NCBI RefSeq assembly: GCF_048564905.1
Contig: NC_133005.1
Location: 32,915,501 to 32,979,500, forward strand
Length of the DNA: 64,000 nt
DNA from: Vicugna pacos
Lineage: Eukaryota; Chordata; Mammalia; Artiodactyla; Camelidae
Direction of reading: 5' to 3'
The notes under the pieces were generated by a model. The model searched no databases, had not been told where the DNA came from, and was given only the letters and a program-made list of their open reading frames with translations. Numbering within the stretch: the stretch's first letter is position 1; every line of letters starts with the position of its first letter. A program made the translations under genes and the position numbers. Shown here in pieces: positions 38,443 to 54,439 of this stretch.

Positions 38443-38847
38443 CATAGTGAATCTAAACCTTCGATCTCTGGCTTAACAATAACATAGGAAACTTTTAAAG
38501 ACACAATAAATCTTGCATTAAATCAGAGGTGGTTTAAACCAGTCATATAACTTCTAATATTCTGGGCTGGCAACTACAGCATGACAAATGTTCAATCCAG
38601 TTACAAAACCACATTTCATTTTCCTTGGCACCCAAATCTTAAACAGATCTGAAAAATACACTGTTTTACAAAGGCTTTTACCACAGACCCACTGCTACCA
38701 GTCAAGCAATTACAGTTTTTTCACCCCACTCCATTAACATTTCTAAATGAGAGGGATTTTTCTTTGATCTGCTTGTCTTGGTGGGCATGTAAGAACTTGG
38801 AGAGTAAGTTTAAAGAATGAAGATTAACTGAGATGCCAAGAAAAGTT

Positions 38848-38853
38848 TTTATT
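38848..38853 (-). terminator. OSER1: OSER1 proximal poly(A) signal AATAAA
   Basis: Exact AATAAA on the minus strand, about 120 bases after the stop codon. It would give a very short 3' UTR. Confidence 0.5.
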
Positions 38854-38970
38854 GCAAGCACAGTGAGCAGGAGATGTCTTCTCACACAAAGTGGCCACAA
38901 GGTCTGCCGTTAACTAAATCTCTCTGACAACCCTTCATTGGTTTAAAGCGTAGGAATTAGCTTCTTGCTC

Positions 38971-39708
<738 letters not shown>

Positions 39709-40408
39709 CTAAACAGGTATGAGCTCGTTGGAAATTTGCCACCTCTCAGGTTTATAGGTCTAAATCAGTTTCCCCCAAAGAGATGTGCCTGCTTCCATTT
39801 TCAAGCTAAGTCTCTGTGTCTCAAAACCTTCAACAGCTTTATTAACAAGCTATAGAAACAGGAGAGGTAAAGGGTAGTTTTTAATTGCATTTCTTGGACC
39901 AAACATTTGGTGCAGAATACCTGACTGCTCTGCTACAACCCTTGGCTTGGGAGCCTTTGACCAGTGAATCTAGGGAAGTGCTCTGCACAGACAACTTAGA
40001 CTGATGCTGTAAAACCTCAGCCTTGTGCTCTATGCCCTGAACACAGCAGCTTCAGTACCACTGTGGCGCTAATGCTACAAATGGCCACTATGACATGATT
40101 ACTCAACAGAGTAGGAGATTTAGGATTCATTTCTATCATTGGGAACAGCTAAAAAACAGATTTAGACTCCCGGAAGTTTTCAGATACTGGGAATTATCAG
40201 ACACACTATATAACTTTTGATGAAGTATTTAAATAAATAAGAAATGAGCAAAGAAAAGAGACTCAAATTGCCAAGCAAATTTGAAAACAGAACCAAATAG
40301 AACTTTAAAAAGTTTATATATGAAATTAAATAGATGGGCTAAACAGCAGAATACATACAGCTAAGAAAAGAAATACTGAACTAAAGGATAAATCTGAATT
40401 ATTTACAC

Positions 40409-40963
40409 CAGGGGTCAGCAAACTGCAGTGTGTGGATCAAATCTGGCCCCTACTTGTTTTTGTATAAGCCCCTAGGACATTGCTCCCATGGACTAGACCT
40501 GTGAGCCACGGAGACACAGCTGGGGTGTCCCCTACCTGTGCCCCTGTTCTTCCCCTCACTGCCTGTGCCTGCCTTCCTGGCCAGCAGACGTGTGTGTCAC
40601 GCCACTGCCCGGGCCCACACTGGCTACCATCTACATGTTGGGGCTGTGCTATCGGCAATCGCTGAGCACTGAGAGGGAGAATCTGTTTGTGCCAGGCTCT
40701 CTGGAGGAGAGAAGGGCATGCTGGCAGAGAAGGCCACTGGGGCAGAGTAAAACCGACCCTGGCAATGCCCCCACTCACCCATCACACCAGGCTAGTTATT
40801 TCACCCTAGACTGTCTCAGCAACTGAACACAAAGTGTGTTTACCTACAGGATGGTGCACATCAAGCAAACCTACATAATATCCTTGGATCTCACCTCTTG
40901 GCCTCCAAAGCCTAAAATGTTTATTATCTGACCTTTTACAAAAACATTTGCCAACCCTTGACA
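40409..40963. mobile_element. hAT-Charlie-type element with about 420 bases of foreign sequence inside
   Basis: The left end CAGGGGTCAGCAAACTGCAG to TACTTGTTTTTGTATAAGCC and the right end CCAAAGCCTAAAATGTTTAT to TTTGCCAACCCTTGACA are the two ends of one short non-autonomous family (usually about 200 bases). 40475-40890 between them is GC-rich and does not fit that family. Confidence 0.65.
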
Positions 40964-40964
40964 T

Positions 40965-42640
40965 AGAATGCAGCACAGAGACTTAGAGATCTGGAAAAAA
41001 TGTAGAAGTTTTAAGAGATGTTAAGACAGAATAAAAAGTCTGGAGTCTACGAAAGAATACAGAGAATGGAAGACAAGTAATTTTTTAAGAGATAATGGCT
41101 GAGAAATTTTCTGAATTGATACAAGAGAATCTACAGCTACAGGAAGCACACTAAAGCAAGACAGCCAACTGCAGAATATCCAAAACAACAGGAACACCTT
41201 AAAAATAGCTAGCAACTAGACAAATTATTTCCAAAAGAACAGCAATTAGATTGTAGGCTTTTCAACATCAACACGGAAGCCAGAAGACAATGAATAATAC
41301 CTTCAAATGCTAAAAGAAAATAAGTCAACTAGAACAGATTTCCAGTGTATCAAATCAAATACAGCTTTCAAGAACAAGGATAAAATAAAGACATTTTCAG
41401 ATAAGCCATATCCAAGTGTATTTATCAATAGAATATGATGTATACAACTCTGGGGGCACCATTCAAACTTATTCTAGGTAAAGAACTAACATAGAGGCTC
41501 CATTTACTAATAACAGACTTTTATCAAAGGAACTTCTGAAGGAAGAACTTTAGGAAGAAAGTGATCCTACATGGAAGGTCTGAGATACAAGAATGGTGAG
41601 AGCAAAGAAACTACAAATGAGATGAATCTAAATGAACTCTCCATTTAAATACAATAAAGTAGATTAAACAAAATCAAATTTGTGAGAATAAAGACAAGTG
41701 ACAGAACTAAAATACTGGGCAACTACACCATGGAAATCTGGAGGTCAGAGCAAAACAATTCTGAGGAGGAAGGTTAAAGTGTTAGCTTCTGTCTTTGTAA
41801 AGCATATGTGGTAAAATTTCAAGGCTAACTACTGAAAGAATAGAAACAAAGTATACCATTTCCAAACCAGTAGAAAGAAAAATGGTAGGGAGAAAAACAA
41901 ACCTATTTCAAATAATTTTTTAAAAGGTGAGGAGGAGAGAGAAGTGTGGAAAAAAAGAAAAAGAATAAGTAGAGCAAATCGCATAAAGTAAAAGAGCAAA
42001 GAGAAGTCTAAATATATCAATAATCAAAATAAATGTAAACGCATTAAACTCAGCACTTAAAAAGATCATTGAAGCAAACAAAACAAAATAAGCCATATAT
42101 ATTTAGGAGACACACCTAAAATTTTGAAACACAGAATGATTAAAAGTAAAAGAACAGAATAAGATACAGCAGGCAGATACTAAAAGACAACTGGATTCAC
42201 TATATTAATTCCAGATAAAACAGACTTTAAGACAAAAACCACTCTGAAGGACTTAGAGGATTACTAAGATAATAAAAGTCTCAATTCACCAGGGAAACAT
42301 TCTAAATTGGCATGAACCTAGGCTACATGCACCCAATGAAACAGCTTCAAAACACACAAAACAAAAATACAGAACTTAGGGGAAAACAGACAAATGCACT
42401 CCTGTCGAGGAGATTTCAACAAACTCCTCTCAATTATTAATAGGTCGAAGTGATCCCCCCAAAAAATTAGTTGAAAAAGGTCCAAATAACACATTTAAAA
42501 GCCTTTACTGTAGTGGGGACACACAGAACCTAAGAATGATTAGAGGAGAACTATTCTTCACAACACACATACACTGATAAAGACTGACTATGAACCAGGC
42601 CATACAGCAAGCCTCAGCAAATCTGCAATGAGAAGAAAGG
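40965..42640 (+). repeat. Old L1 LINE, internal region
   Basis: GAAGCCAGAAGACAATGAAT, ATAAAGACATTTTCAGATAA, GATCCTACATGGAAGGTCTG and, further on, AACAGACTTTAAGACAAAAA follow the order of an ancient mammalian L1. Many frame breaks, as expected for its age. Confidence 0.85.
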
Positions 42641-42762
42641 GTCTTCTTTAATCGTGGTCCTTGGATTCTACATCGTAACATACTCTTTTCTGGATCCTCA
42701 GGAAAGAAAACCCAAAAATGTTTTAAGGTACTGGGATAAAAATCATCTGTAATGAGCCCTTA

Positions 42763-42993
<231 letters not shown>

Positions 42994-43369
42994 TCAAAAA
43001 CTGTTCAGCTTTTAGTGTAAATTTTCCTCCAAAACCAAATTTGGAGGACCTCTGAGAGCTCACAGGTGCAAAATCATAAGCTAAAGAATGATTCTTAACT
43101 GTAACCAGCAGTGGGATATAAATAGACTTTTAGGCTGTTTATCTGGGGCAGATCAGGCCTTATGTCCAGGGAGATTGTTAATGACACTGACCACTTACTT
43201 CATGTGGCAAACCAGAGTCGCTGAAACTAAGTTTAGGAGCAAAAACTTTAGGAAACTCAACCTAACTTGGAAATGAATACTTTTTCAAATAGTATACACC
43301 TTACACAAAAATATCCTAATTTTTATAACTAATGAACTTGAAATATTACTCAAAATTAAATCTTTGCAG

Positions 43370-43960
43370 TTTAAAATTACACAAGTAATATGGGTTCCCA
43401 GTAAAGATGAAAAATTTAAAAGAGGGAAAAAAAGAATCATCTATAATCTCACAACCCAGAGATCACCACCATTTCATGTTAAAATCTTTTGGACCTTTTC
43501 AATACACACATAAACAGAGCCCCTACTATACAATGCTGTGGTAGTGATAAATATCCTTTAGAAAGAAACAATCTACTAAGTAAACAGATGTTCACTGAAA
43601 TATAACTGAAAACTAAAAATGGGAATAACCTAAATACTCAATAATAGAAAATACTGTATTATATAAATTATGGCCCATTTGTACAATGGATTAGCAATTT
43701 ATTAAAAATTAAGTGTACAAAGAGCTTTTAATGACATGGGAGAATGCTTATAACACAGAGAGAGAAAACAGCATGGATAAATACCTGTATATACATTATA
43801 ATCTCAACTGTGTAAAAAAAAAGGGTATGATGTTATTACAGATGATCTAGATATTAACAGTGGTCATGGTAAATTGTGATTTTTACTTTCTTTTTTTACT
43901 CTTCTTTTGTTTCATGATTTATCCATAATAAGCATGTATTATTTTATAATCTGATAAAAA
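43370..43960 (+). repeat. Old L1 LINE 3' UTR
   Basis: AATCTCACAACCCAGAGATC, then AATAGAAAATACTGTATTAT, ACAATGGATTAGCAATTTAT and GATAAATACCTGTATATACA. Confidence 0.8.
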
Positions 43961-44540
43961 GGACTATGTTGTTTTACAATATAGAGATTCGTCCCAATAA
44001 GACAAATACCATTAGGAATCAAAACCTGTTAAACAGGATCATGCTAAATTCCTGGCAAGGCTTGTTAGTTTATGACTCAGTACCTCAGATGTTCCACTCG
44101 TAAATCAGACACAATATGAAACAACTATAAATGTATGTTACTCTATACAAGTCTTACTCTGCTTAGTCATGGTGATGACTCACTCCTCGTACTTTTATTT
44201 ATTTGGTTTTCTCAAATGTTCTCCACTGCTCCTTCTCTTTCTATAATTTTACTCAAAGTAGATCGCATGCTACAAATACATATGACCATACATTGTACAG
44301 ATATTTTTTAAAGTTTTTTTAATGTTCCAAGTAATTTTTAGGGGCATGGAAATAGCTTAATTTTACATTCCAACTTCTTAAAACACCAGGAAAGAAGTCT
44401 GTATATCAAGAATTACTTATATAAATTTATACACTAAGAGATATACATGTATATGTGCATTTATACATTCCTAGTATTTTCCTGATTAAAATAATATATT
44501 TTAAAATACCTATTTCTATATCTAAAAAATGTGTATTTCT

Positions 44541-44630
44541 GGGGAGAGGTCCTGGGTTCCATCCCTAGTACCTCCTCTAAAAATAAATAAGCCTAATTAC
44601 CTCCTCCCCCAAAAATTTAAAAAAAAAAAA
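44541..44630 (+). repeat. Vic-1 SINE, 5'-truncated
   Basis: The 3' half of Vic-1 (GGTCCTGGGTTCCATCCC, AGTACCTCCTCTAAAAATAA) ends in an A-rich tail. The exact 10-base duplication GTGTATTTCT lies on both sides (44531-44540 and 44631-44640). It sits in OSER1 intron 2, opposite to gene direction. Confidence 0.93.
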
Positions 44631-44904
44631 GTGTATTTCTATACCAGAAATCACAAAGGAATTTACCATGACTCCAATCTAACTATTTGTTTGTCTGCTT
44701 TGTTTCTGCTCCCCAAAATACCTTATAAAGTACCTACCAATTCTAATGGCAAGATGATCATATTGGAAAAAACACCTAGTGTACTTATTTGAAGTATCAG
44801 GGAAGCAAATGTAAGTATCTGTAACAGCTATTACGCAAATCTATTAGTATAAATCTTCTCATTTGGTAGGTCAAAAATAGTATTAGCAAGTACTAAGCAG
44901 GCAG

Positions 44905-45235
44905 CTATAATAACAGCTAACACCTATTTAATTTTGCTATGCGCCAAGTACTGCGTGCATTTCTTCACGTTGTCTTCAAGGTACCATATAAAGGAATGGT
45001 TAATAGCACAGGGTCCAGAGATACATTGTCTGGGTTCAAATCCTAGCTCTACCGCTTCTTACCAATGTGACCTTCTGCAAGTGGCTTAATTCATCTGTAG
45101 CTCCTCTGTAAACCATGTGGTATACTCTGCAGTACCTATCTTCTACGTTAGTAGTGAAGATTAGATGGTGTGTACAGAGTACTTAAGCCGGTGTCTAGGG
45201 CACAGTAAATCAGTAATATATTTTAGCAATTATTA
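44905..45235 (+). repeat. MIR pair
   Basis: A short reverse piece (AATAACAGCTAACACCTATT, 44905-44990) abuts a nearly full forward MIR (GGTTCAAATCCTAGCTCTAC, AAGTGGCTTAATTCATCTG). Confidence 0.8.
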
Positions 45236-45339
45236 TTATTCCTTGTTGGGGAGTGTTCAGTTTCCATTCATGAAATGAAATAATCTTACATCCATTAAAA
45301 ATTTGAGATTTCTTCTGGCCTGGGGCAAAGAATGGGGAT

Positions 45340-45600
45340 GAAAAGAGCCCTAAATAGAACACTTCGCAAGGGGTGAAATATTAACATGCAGACAGCAGCT
45401 GGTCTGCAGGTGCTCTAATTAGTTTGGCCAAAGGGTCCAAGATTATTGATCTCAGTGACAGAACCGTAATGAATAGAGGTTTCCATAGTGATAGGCCCAG
45501 CAATCAGAGCCCATGAAATCGACAATGTCTGCAGAGATTTCTATTGAGCCAATTCACTTTTACTGAAAAATACTGTGATTCCCCAGAGATGTAAGAGGAA
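45340..45600. promoter_or_regulatory. Candidate conserved non-coding element in OSER1 intron 2
   Basis: Repeat-free block about 270-520 bases past OSER1 exon 2. It has balanced composition inside AT-rich intron and holds a palindromic homeodomain site CTAATTAG (45415-45422) and an RFX/X-box-like GTTTCCATAGTGATAG (starting about 45479). No ORF. Conservation is inferred from texture only. Confidence 0.3.
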
Positions 45601-45863
45601 CTCTCTAATGAGACACTCTGATTAAAAAGAAGTGGGGGGAACCCTCCTCAAAGTTAAGGAAAACCTCCAACCTTGGAGTCCAAATTTAACAGAAGAGTTT
45701 CTTTTATGAGTAAAACAATGCTGTATAGAATTTGGTAGAATGTCACACTATTAACATTTGTATCTTCTATGAATAATGCGAAATTTTAGAAAGAGCTCTT
45801 CTGAAGAAATGGCTATTTATATCTAGTAAACAATTCCCCAATAATATATTTCATATCTAATTA

Positions 45864-49555
<3,692 letters not shown>

Positions 49556-49650
49556 CTCCTCGCAGCTGGGGCGCTCCGCTGAGCCAGTCCCGTCAGTTCA
49601 GATCGTCTCTCTCCGATCGCGGCGCGCCTGACTGACCCGGATCTAAACCC
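49556..49650 (-). other. OSER1: OSER1 non-coding exon 1
   Basis: On the minus strand, CTGCGAGGAG is followed by a consensus donor GTGAGT (49555-49550) inside the CpG island. The first coding exon starts 3.6 kb downstream after a good acceptor, so this is the expected 5' UTR exon. The start near 49650 is an estimate; the CpG-island promoter has no TATA box and may start at several positions. Confidence 0.7.
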
Positions 49651-49860
49651 GCGGAGGGGGCGACCCGCGCCTCCGGAGTCGCATTGCGCCTGCGCCAACC
49701 GGGCACGCGCCCCGCCCCCTGTCCATGCTCCTCCCACCCTAGTGACTCGGCAGCGCGGCTGGCGGTGGCTGCGCAGGCGCAGGGCGATGGCCGCGCCTCT
49801 CAAACGCCTGGTGCCCGCCCCTCGCGAAGCACGTGCGCCTGACGTCATTTCCTGTTATTC
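49651..49860. promoter_or_regulatory. Bidirectional promoter: NRF1-like pairs, E-box, CRE and ETS sites
   Basis: Between the OSER1 first exon (minus) and the divergent exon (plus) lie two NRF1-like palindromes (TGCGCCTGCGCC at 49685-49696, TGCGCAGGCGCA at 49770-49781). Next come an E-box CACGTG (49830-49835), a full CRE TGACGTCA (49840-49847) and an adjacent ETS-type TTTCCTG (49848-49854). There is no TATA box. Such motif sets are typical of housekeeping two-way CpG promoters. The exact start sites are inferred. Confidence 0.7.
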
Positions 49861-49939
49861 TCTTGGCTCACTCCTTCCTCCGCAGAGAGTTTGCTCGGGA
49901 CCCGGTTTTGGGGCGTGTCTGCTTCCTCCTGTGGATCAG
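49855..49939 (+). ncRNA. OSER1-DT: First exon of the divergent non-coding transcript (expected OSER1-DT)
   Basis: On the plus strand just past the CRE/ETS pair, sequence ending GTGGATCAG is followed by a textbook donor GTGAGTG (from 49940). Human OSER1 has a head-to-head non-coding transcript (OSER1-DT, formerly OSER1-AS1), and position and orientation fit. The 5' end is estimated. A second strong donor, ACAGA|GTAAGT, sits at 50301/50302 and could end a longer or second exon. No protein is suggested. Confidence 0.55.
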
Positions 49940-49999
49940 GTGAGTGAGTGGGCGTTATTCTTCACAGTTGCGGAGCAGCCTCCACTTGCCAGGGTCTCC

Positions 50000-50980
50000 T
50001 TGTGCTTGGTGCGCTAGTTGGAGTCACCAAGACTGCGAATTCCGCGGGGTGAGCCCAGGGTGGGGGGCCTGCGCGGCAACGGAGCGCTTGGTTCGAGTCT
50101 CTTTGATGCCAGAATCTGAATTGCCTGCGACATCTCCAGGGCTCGGACACCAGCCCTCAGCCCCCGGGGGATCTTCCAGTGCTGCAGAGAAGCTTAGAGG
50201 TATCGGACACGGCCAAGACCTTGAACGTGAGGCCGGAATTGGAACTGAAACGCCTTCGCTTTAATTTCCCTCTACGGCCTCAATTTCTCCGTTCTAACAG
50301 AGTAAGTGAGGGCATTGGACCGTTTCGGCGAATCTCGTTTGTTTCCAGGCATGGGCTCCTTTGAGAATCTGGTGAGAACTGTAGACCACCTCGACAGAGA
50401 AATGCACATGCATACTAAATTTTGCGAAAAGGTTTGGGCAGTTCTGAATTGGTGATTTTTTTAGGGATCTTTTCCATTTGAATGACTCCTGCCTTTGCTC
50501 AGTTGGCAGGCAGAGAAGGGGCGGGCTGAGCAACAGCTGCCACTCCCTCCACCACTGGGTCTGGTTCTGCTGACCTAGCCGCGCCCCTCCTCACTCACCC
50601 CGCCCCAGCTCCGCGTCTGCACTTACCAGAACTTAGTGGGGAAAGATGGCTTTTCTCAATACAGTGGGCTGGAATTGGTTTTGACCCAACCCTCGTGTGA
50701 GGTGGTCACCTGAACCAAAAGTGGAACCTCCCACTCCCCAATCACCTGCTAGGCTGCTGAAAATAGCTTAGTGTATACAACTTAACTACAGCCAGACTTT
50801 GGAAAGTCTGGCCCCTGTGTCTGGAAATGGAATCTACAGGTCATTGTGTAAGGTTGTTAAAGCATGTCGTGGGCTCTGGGTAAAACGTTTTAAATCCTCC
50901 TTGTTCTTACCAGAATCTCAATAACTGACGAGGGATTAAAAAAAAACCTGTTAATTGTGAAGTTCCAACATCAAACGTAA
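50000..50980 (+). other. Region downstream of the divergent exon
   Basis: Probably intron or exon of the plus-strand non-coding transcript. GC content falls away from the CpG island. A strong donor ACAGA|GTAAGT lies at 50301/50302. No convincing ORF. Confidence 0.5.
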
Positions 50981-50984
50981 TGAT

Positions 50985-51430
50985 GCTAATAATGGCTGCC
51001 CTCTGCTGTGCCTCAGGCATGCACGTGTTTGCACGATTAATATTCCTGTGATTTTACTCATTTTACAGAAGAAGATGCCTGGGACTCAGATACTAGATAA
51101 CTTGTTCTAGCTCCCCTTGTTCTGTGTCGCACAGTGCTAGGAAGTGACTGAGTCAGGATTTAAACCGTCTCAAAAGCCAGGCCGTCCACTGCTGCCCATC
51201 TCTCAACATCTCTTAGAAAATACTAAGAAACGTAAATATGACGCATTTTTTTCCCCTTAGAAATTGCCAAGTGAGTTTCATCAAGACCAAATATGTGTTC
51301 TTAAGCTGTCATATGAAAATACTGCTTCAGATAAAACCACACATCCTTGAGGGCAAGGACTGTATCTAGATCAGTTGAATTCCCAAAGCTTAACACAGCC
51401 CTTGGAGGTCAGTAGGTGCTATGTAGTTTT
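50985..51430. repeat. Reverse MIR and a forward L2 tail
   Basis: 50985-51195 is reverse MIR (GTCGCACAGTGCTAGGAAGT). 51335-51430 is the L2 end (CCTTGAGGGCAAGGACTGTA, GGTCAGTAGGTGCTATGTAG). Confidence 0.7.
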
Positions 51431-51439
51431 GGTGAATTC

Positions 51440-52155
51440 TTCATTTTACCTTATTTCCACTCACCATGGATGGCATTACATACTAAAAACTAAAAAGTTT
51501 TAAAATGCTTCATTTTAGGTAAGCATGTTTCCATCATAAAGTTAGATGTTTTCTGAGAATGTGGCTCATTACTTGGGTTTTTGGAAGGCGAGAACCTCTT
51601 GAGAGTAAAGTCTGCTAACTCGCACGGCCTGATGTGGCCTGAAATTTCAAGTCTTTACATACAGGCCTAACTCACTGTGTGAGTCACCTCAAGACTTAGA
51701 ATGAGAGAGAGAAGGCACAAAACATGTGATCTGAGAGAACAAAAAGCCAGGCCTGCCTCGTATACCAGTAACACAGCATCTTTCCAGCCATAGAAAAAGC
51801 CCTGAACTTATGTGGAGACTTTACATTCAGGAAATTGACTTGGTATCAACTCAATTTTTAATCCCCACGATTATCCACTTACAGATAGAGGCACGGTAGC
51901 GGGAAGTCAGTGTGTGTTGATCATTTTGGAAGACAGGAGTCAAGAGAGCTGTGTCCTGGTTGGTTCTGCTCTGCTGTGGGACCACGGCACCTTCTGTGTC
52001 GTCAGTTCTCACTTATTCTCTCCCCAGCCCTTGGTGAATACCTGCTGCTTACCCAGTGCTGTGCGGAAGCCCTTGAGAAGCTAGTAGGAGAGCCCTGGCG
52101 GAAACACAGGATGCCGTGTGGGTGCCCACCTGGAGGGATTGCCTAGCCAGCCTGG
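51440..52155. other. No recognised feature
   Basis: Single-copy-looking sequence with no ORF above background and no repeat I can name. Confidence 0.5.
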
Positions 52156-52159
52156 AGGT

Positions 52160-53450
52160 GCAGGGGGTGTCTCTGAGAAGGCTTCCTGGAGGAGGTGCCA
52201 TCTAAACTAGGTTTTGAATGTCACGCATTGCCCCAGGAAGTGGGAAGGGATGCAGTGAAACTCAGAGAGTCCAAGCCAGCTCATGGAGAGAATCCTGTTA
52301 AGGAGCTGGGATTGTGACCTTAGGCAAAATGATGACGTGCCCATGGGCAGTTTCTATCACTCTGGAAGCCTCTTAAAAAGGAGAGGAAGAGGGAAGCCAG
52401 TTTGAAGACAGTTGAAATGATCTAAATGAAGGCCAGAACTGAAACAATGGCTGGAGGTCACTTAGGAGGCCACATTATCTAAGGAGATTAGCAACACTTT
52501 CCAGGTTTGCCGGTCAGAGAACTGTTCGGCCCAAGTGAGTGCGTGGCCAGTAGGCGGTACCATTTACTGAGGAAGGAAATTCAGGAAGTCTGCAGATTTA
52601 GGGACTAGGGAGAGTGTTTAGTTTCCGGCATAAGGAGTTTGAAGTACAGATGAAAGCAGGAATCAGTTCATGAAAGGTCTACAAGGCCATGTCACAAGGT
52701 TTATCCTAAGAACCATGGGAGCTGTGGAAGAGAAGAGAAATGACCAGATTTATTCTAGAAAGATTATTCTGGTTACAGTGTGGATGGCACAGGGATCCAG
52801 GCCTGAGATGGCAGTGATCTAAAAGCAGGTGGCTGTGGGAATGCAGCGCAAATTAACAGACTGAAAGTTGTGTAGATCAGATTTGGTAAAAGGCTGGATG
52901 TGAGCAGGAAGAGCAGGGAGAGAAAGTAAGCAATGACAATTTGCTTTCTAGTTTGAGCAGCTGAACAGGTATTGTTGCCTGTGTCTAATGTAACTATTGA
53001 ATCCAGTTGACAGAGAACAGATGAAGAACCACATTTAAATGGGAGATAATAATAAATGCTAATACATTTATAGCTCTTCTATGTGTCAGGAAAACTCACT
53101 CTAATTCTCACAGTAGTCCTATGAGAGTATCACGATCATCTTCATTTTCCAGATGAGGACACTGAAGCCAAGAGACGTTAAGTAACTTGCCTGAGGTCAC
53201 ACAGCTTAGTTAATGGTGGAGCTCGAATTTGTACCGTCAGGCTAGAGTCTGTGCTCTCACACAGGCTGTGCCTTCCCATGACGTCGTACCTCTGAATGAT
53301 GAGCGCAGTTTGGACACATTGACCTTGAGAGATCTTTGGGGCAGCTGGGTAGAGGTATCTAATGAGCAGGAAGATACATGGGTCTCAAGTTCAAATGAGA
53401 GATTCAGACAGGAAAGTCATTGTGGAGTCAGCATGCAGGAGGCCAGTAGA
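52160..53450 (-). repeat. L2 LINE, reverse, with nested MIR
   Basis: AAAGGTCTACAAGGCCATGT, GAAATGACCAGATTTATTCT and GAAAGATTATTCTGGTTAC are reverse L2, resuming after the MIR with GTTTGGACACATTGACCTTG. A reverse MIR (about 53040-53265: GGTCACACAGCTTAGTTAA) sits inside. Confidence 0.75.
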
Positions 53451-53459
53451 GACACAGGG

Positions 53460-54030
53460 GAGGGCAAGGGCCCCCAAGGAGAGGTGGGAAATGGGAGGAA
53501 AGAAACAAAGGGAACCCTGAGTGGTGATGACCCTTCCCACTCTCTCCTACCTGTGGATGGAAAGTGTTGCCTGCCACATCAGTAAACAAAGGATGTTGCA
53601 GCCATCAAGCCATCAGCCATTGCAGCCACCCCAGCTGTGCATCCAGAAGGGGTTCAGGATGGCAAAAAGCAGGATACGGGTCCTTGATAGTTAAGGTGCG
53701 AGGAATCAAAGGAATGATTTCAATGAGCTCAGACTCTTGCATCTTTCCATACTTAGGAAAGCATGCTAAATTCATTAACTTGAGATGTCTCATTTTCTTA
53801 AATTAACAGTAATCTTTTGATGTTCTGACTTTCTAGTTTTCGTTGCAAAACTATATATCCTGGCCCCTCCCTTACCTCCTTGGAGCTGTCCCTCAGAGCC
53901 ACCTGAGAGGCTGTCTTCCAGGCTTAAGTCCTCAGAAATTTCACCAAAAGCATAATTCTCAACTTTTAGGTTATGCATTTTTTTCAGCCGACAAGCCACG
54001 ACAAACCACTTAGTGGCCTCTTGGCTCCCT
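53460..54030. other. No recognised feature
   Basis: Contains a 118-codon plus-strand ORF ending at 53585 that largely overlaps the reverse L2 and is not a gene. The rest is unassigned. Confidence 0.5.
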
Positions 54031-54039
54031 GGACATCAT

Positions 54040-54425
54040 TTTTTGCCCCTCACCACAACTGAAGGGCCTCCCACTCCTCTGTCTACCACGGGTCAGCTTT
54101 GTCAGCCCCCCTCCACTTCCCCATCTCCAGGACTCCAGAAGCACATCACTTGGGACTCCAGGTGCCTCCTTAAGTTATTATTTAGCTTTTTGCCCGTACA
54201 TTTCTTGTGTCTCCAGCTAGATTCTAAGCTTCTGGAGGGTAAGACGCACATTTCCCCCCAGCTTTCCCCCTCAGCCTGTATTCCCCTGCATATGTAGGTT
54301 AAATGCCCCTACGCTGTGTGCTCCCTGGGCACCCCCACTTCCTCCATCACAGCCAGGGCCGCATCTTGTCTCCCTGGTACCCGGCACAGGGTCTGCCACA
54401 GAATGTAGTGAATGAGTGAGAGTCC
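54040..54425 (+). repeat. Diverged L2 LINE 3' end
   Basis: TTCTAAGCTTCTGGAGGGTA and GGTACCCGGCACAGGGTCTG to AGTGAATGAGTGAG. Confidence 0.6.
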
Positions 54426-54439
54426 ATCAGTCAGTCAGT

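Larger units (their letters stand above)
38383..38970 (-). other. OSER1: OSER1 3' UTR
   Basis: This region lies downstream of the OSER1 stop. Three AATAAA signals on the minus strand (38853-38848, 38442-38437, 38388-38383) allow a 3' UTR of about 140, 550 or 600 bases. The human transcript has a 3' UTR of several hundred bases as I recall, so the distal pair is favoured. No interspersed repeat is seen here. Confidence 0.65.
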
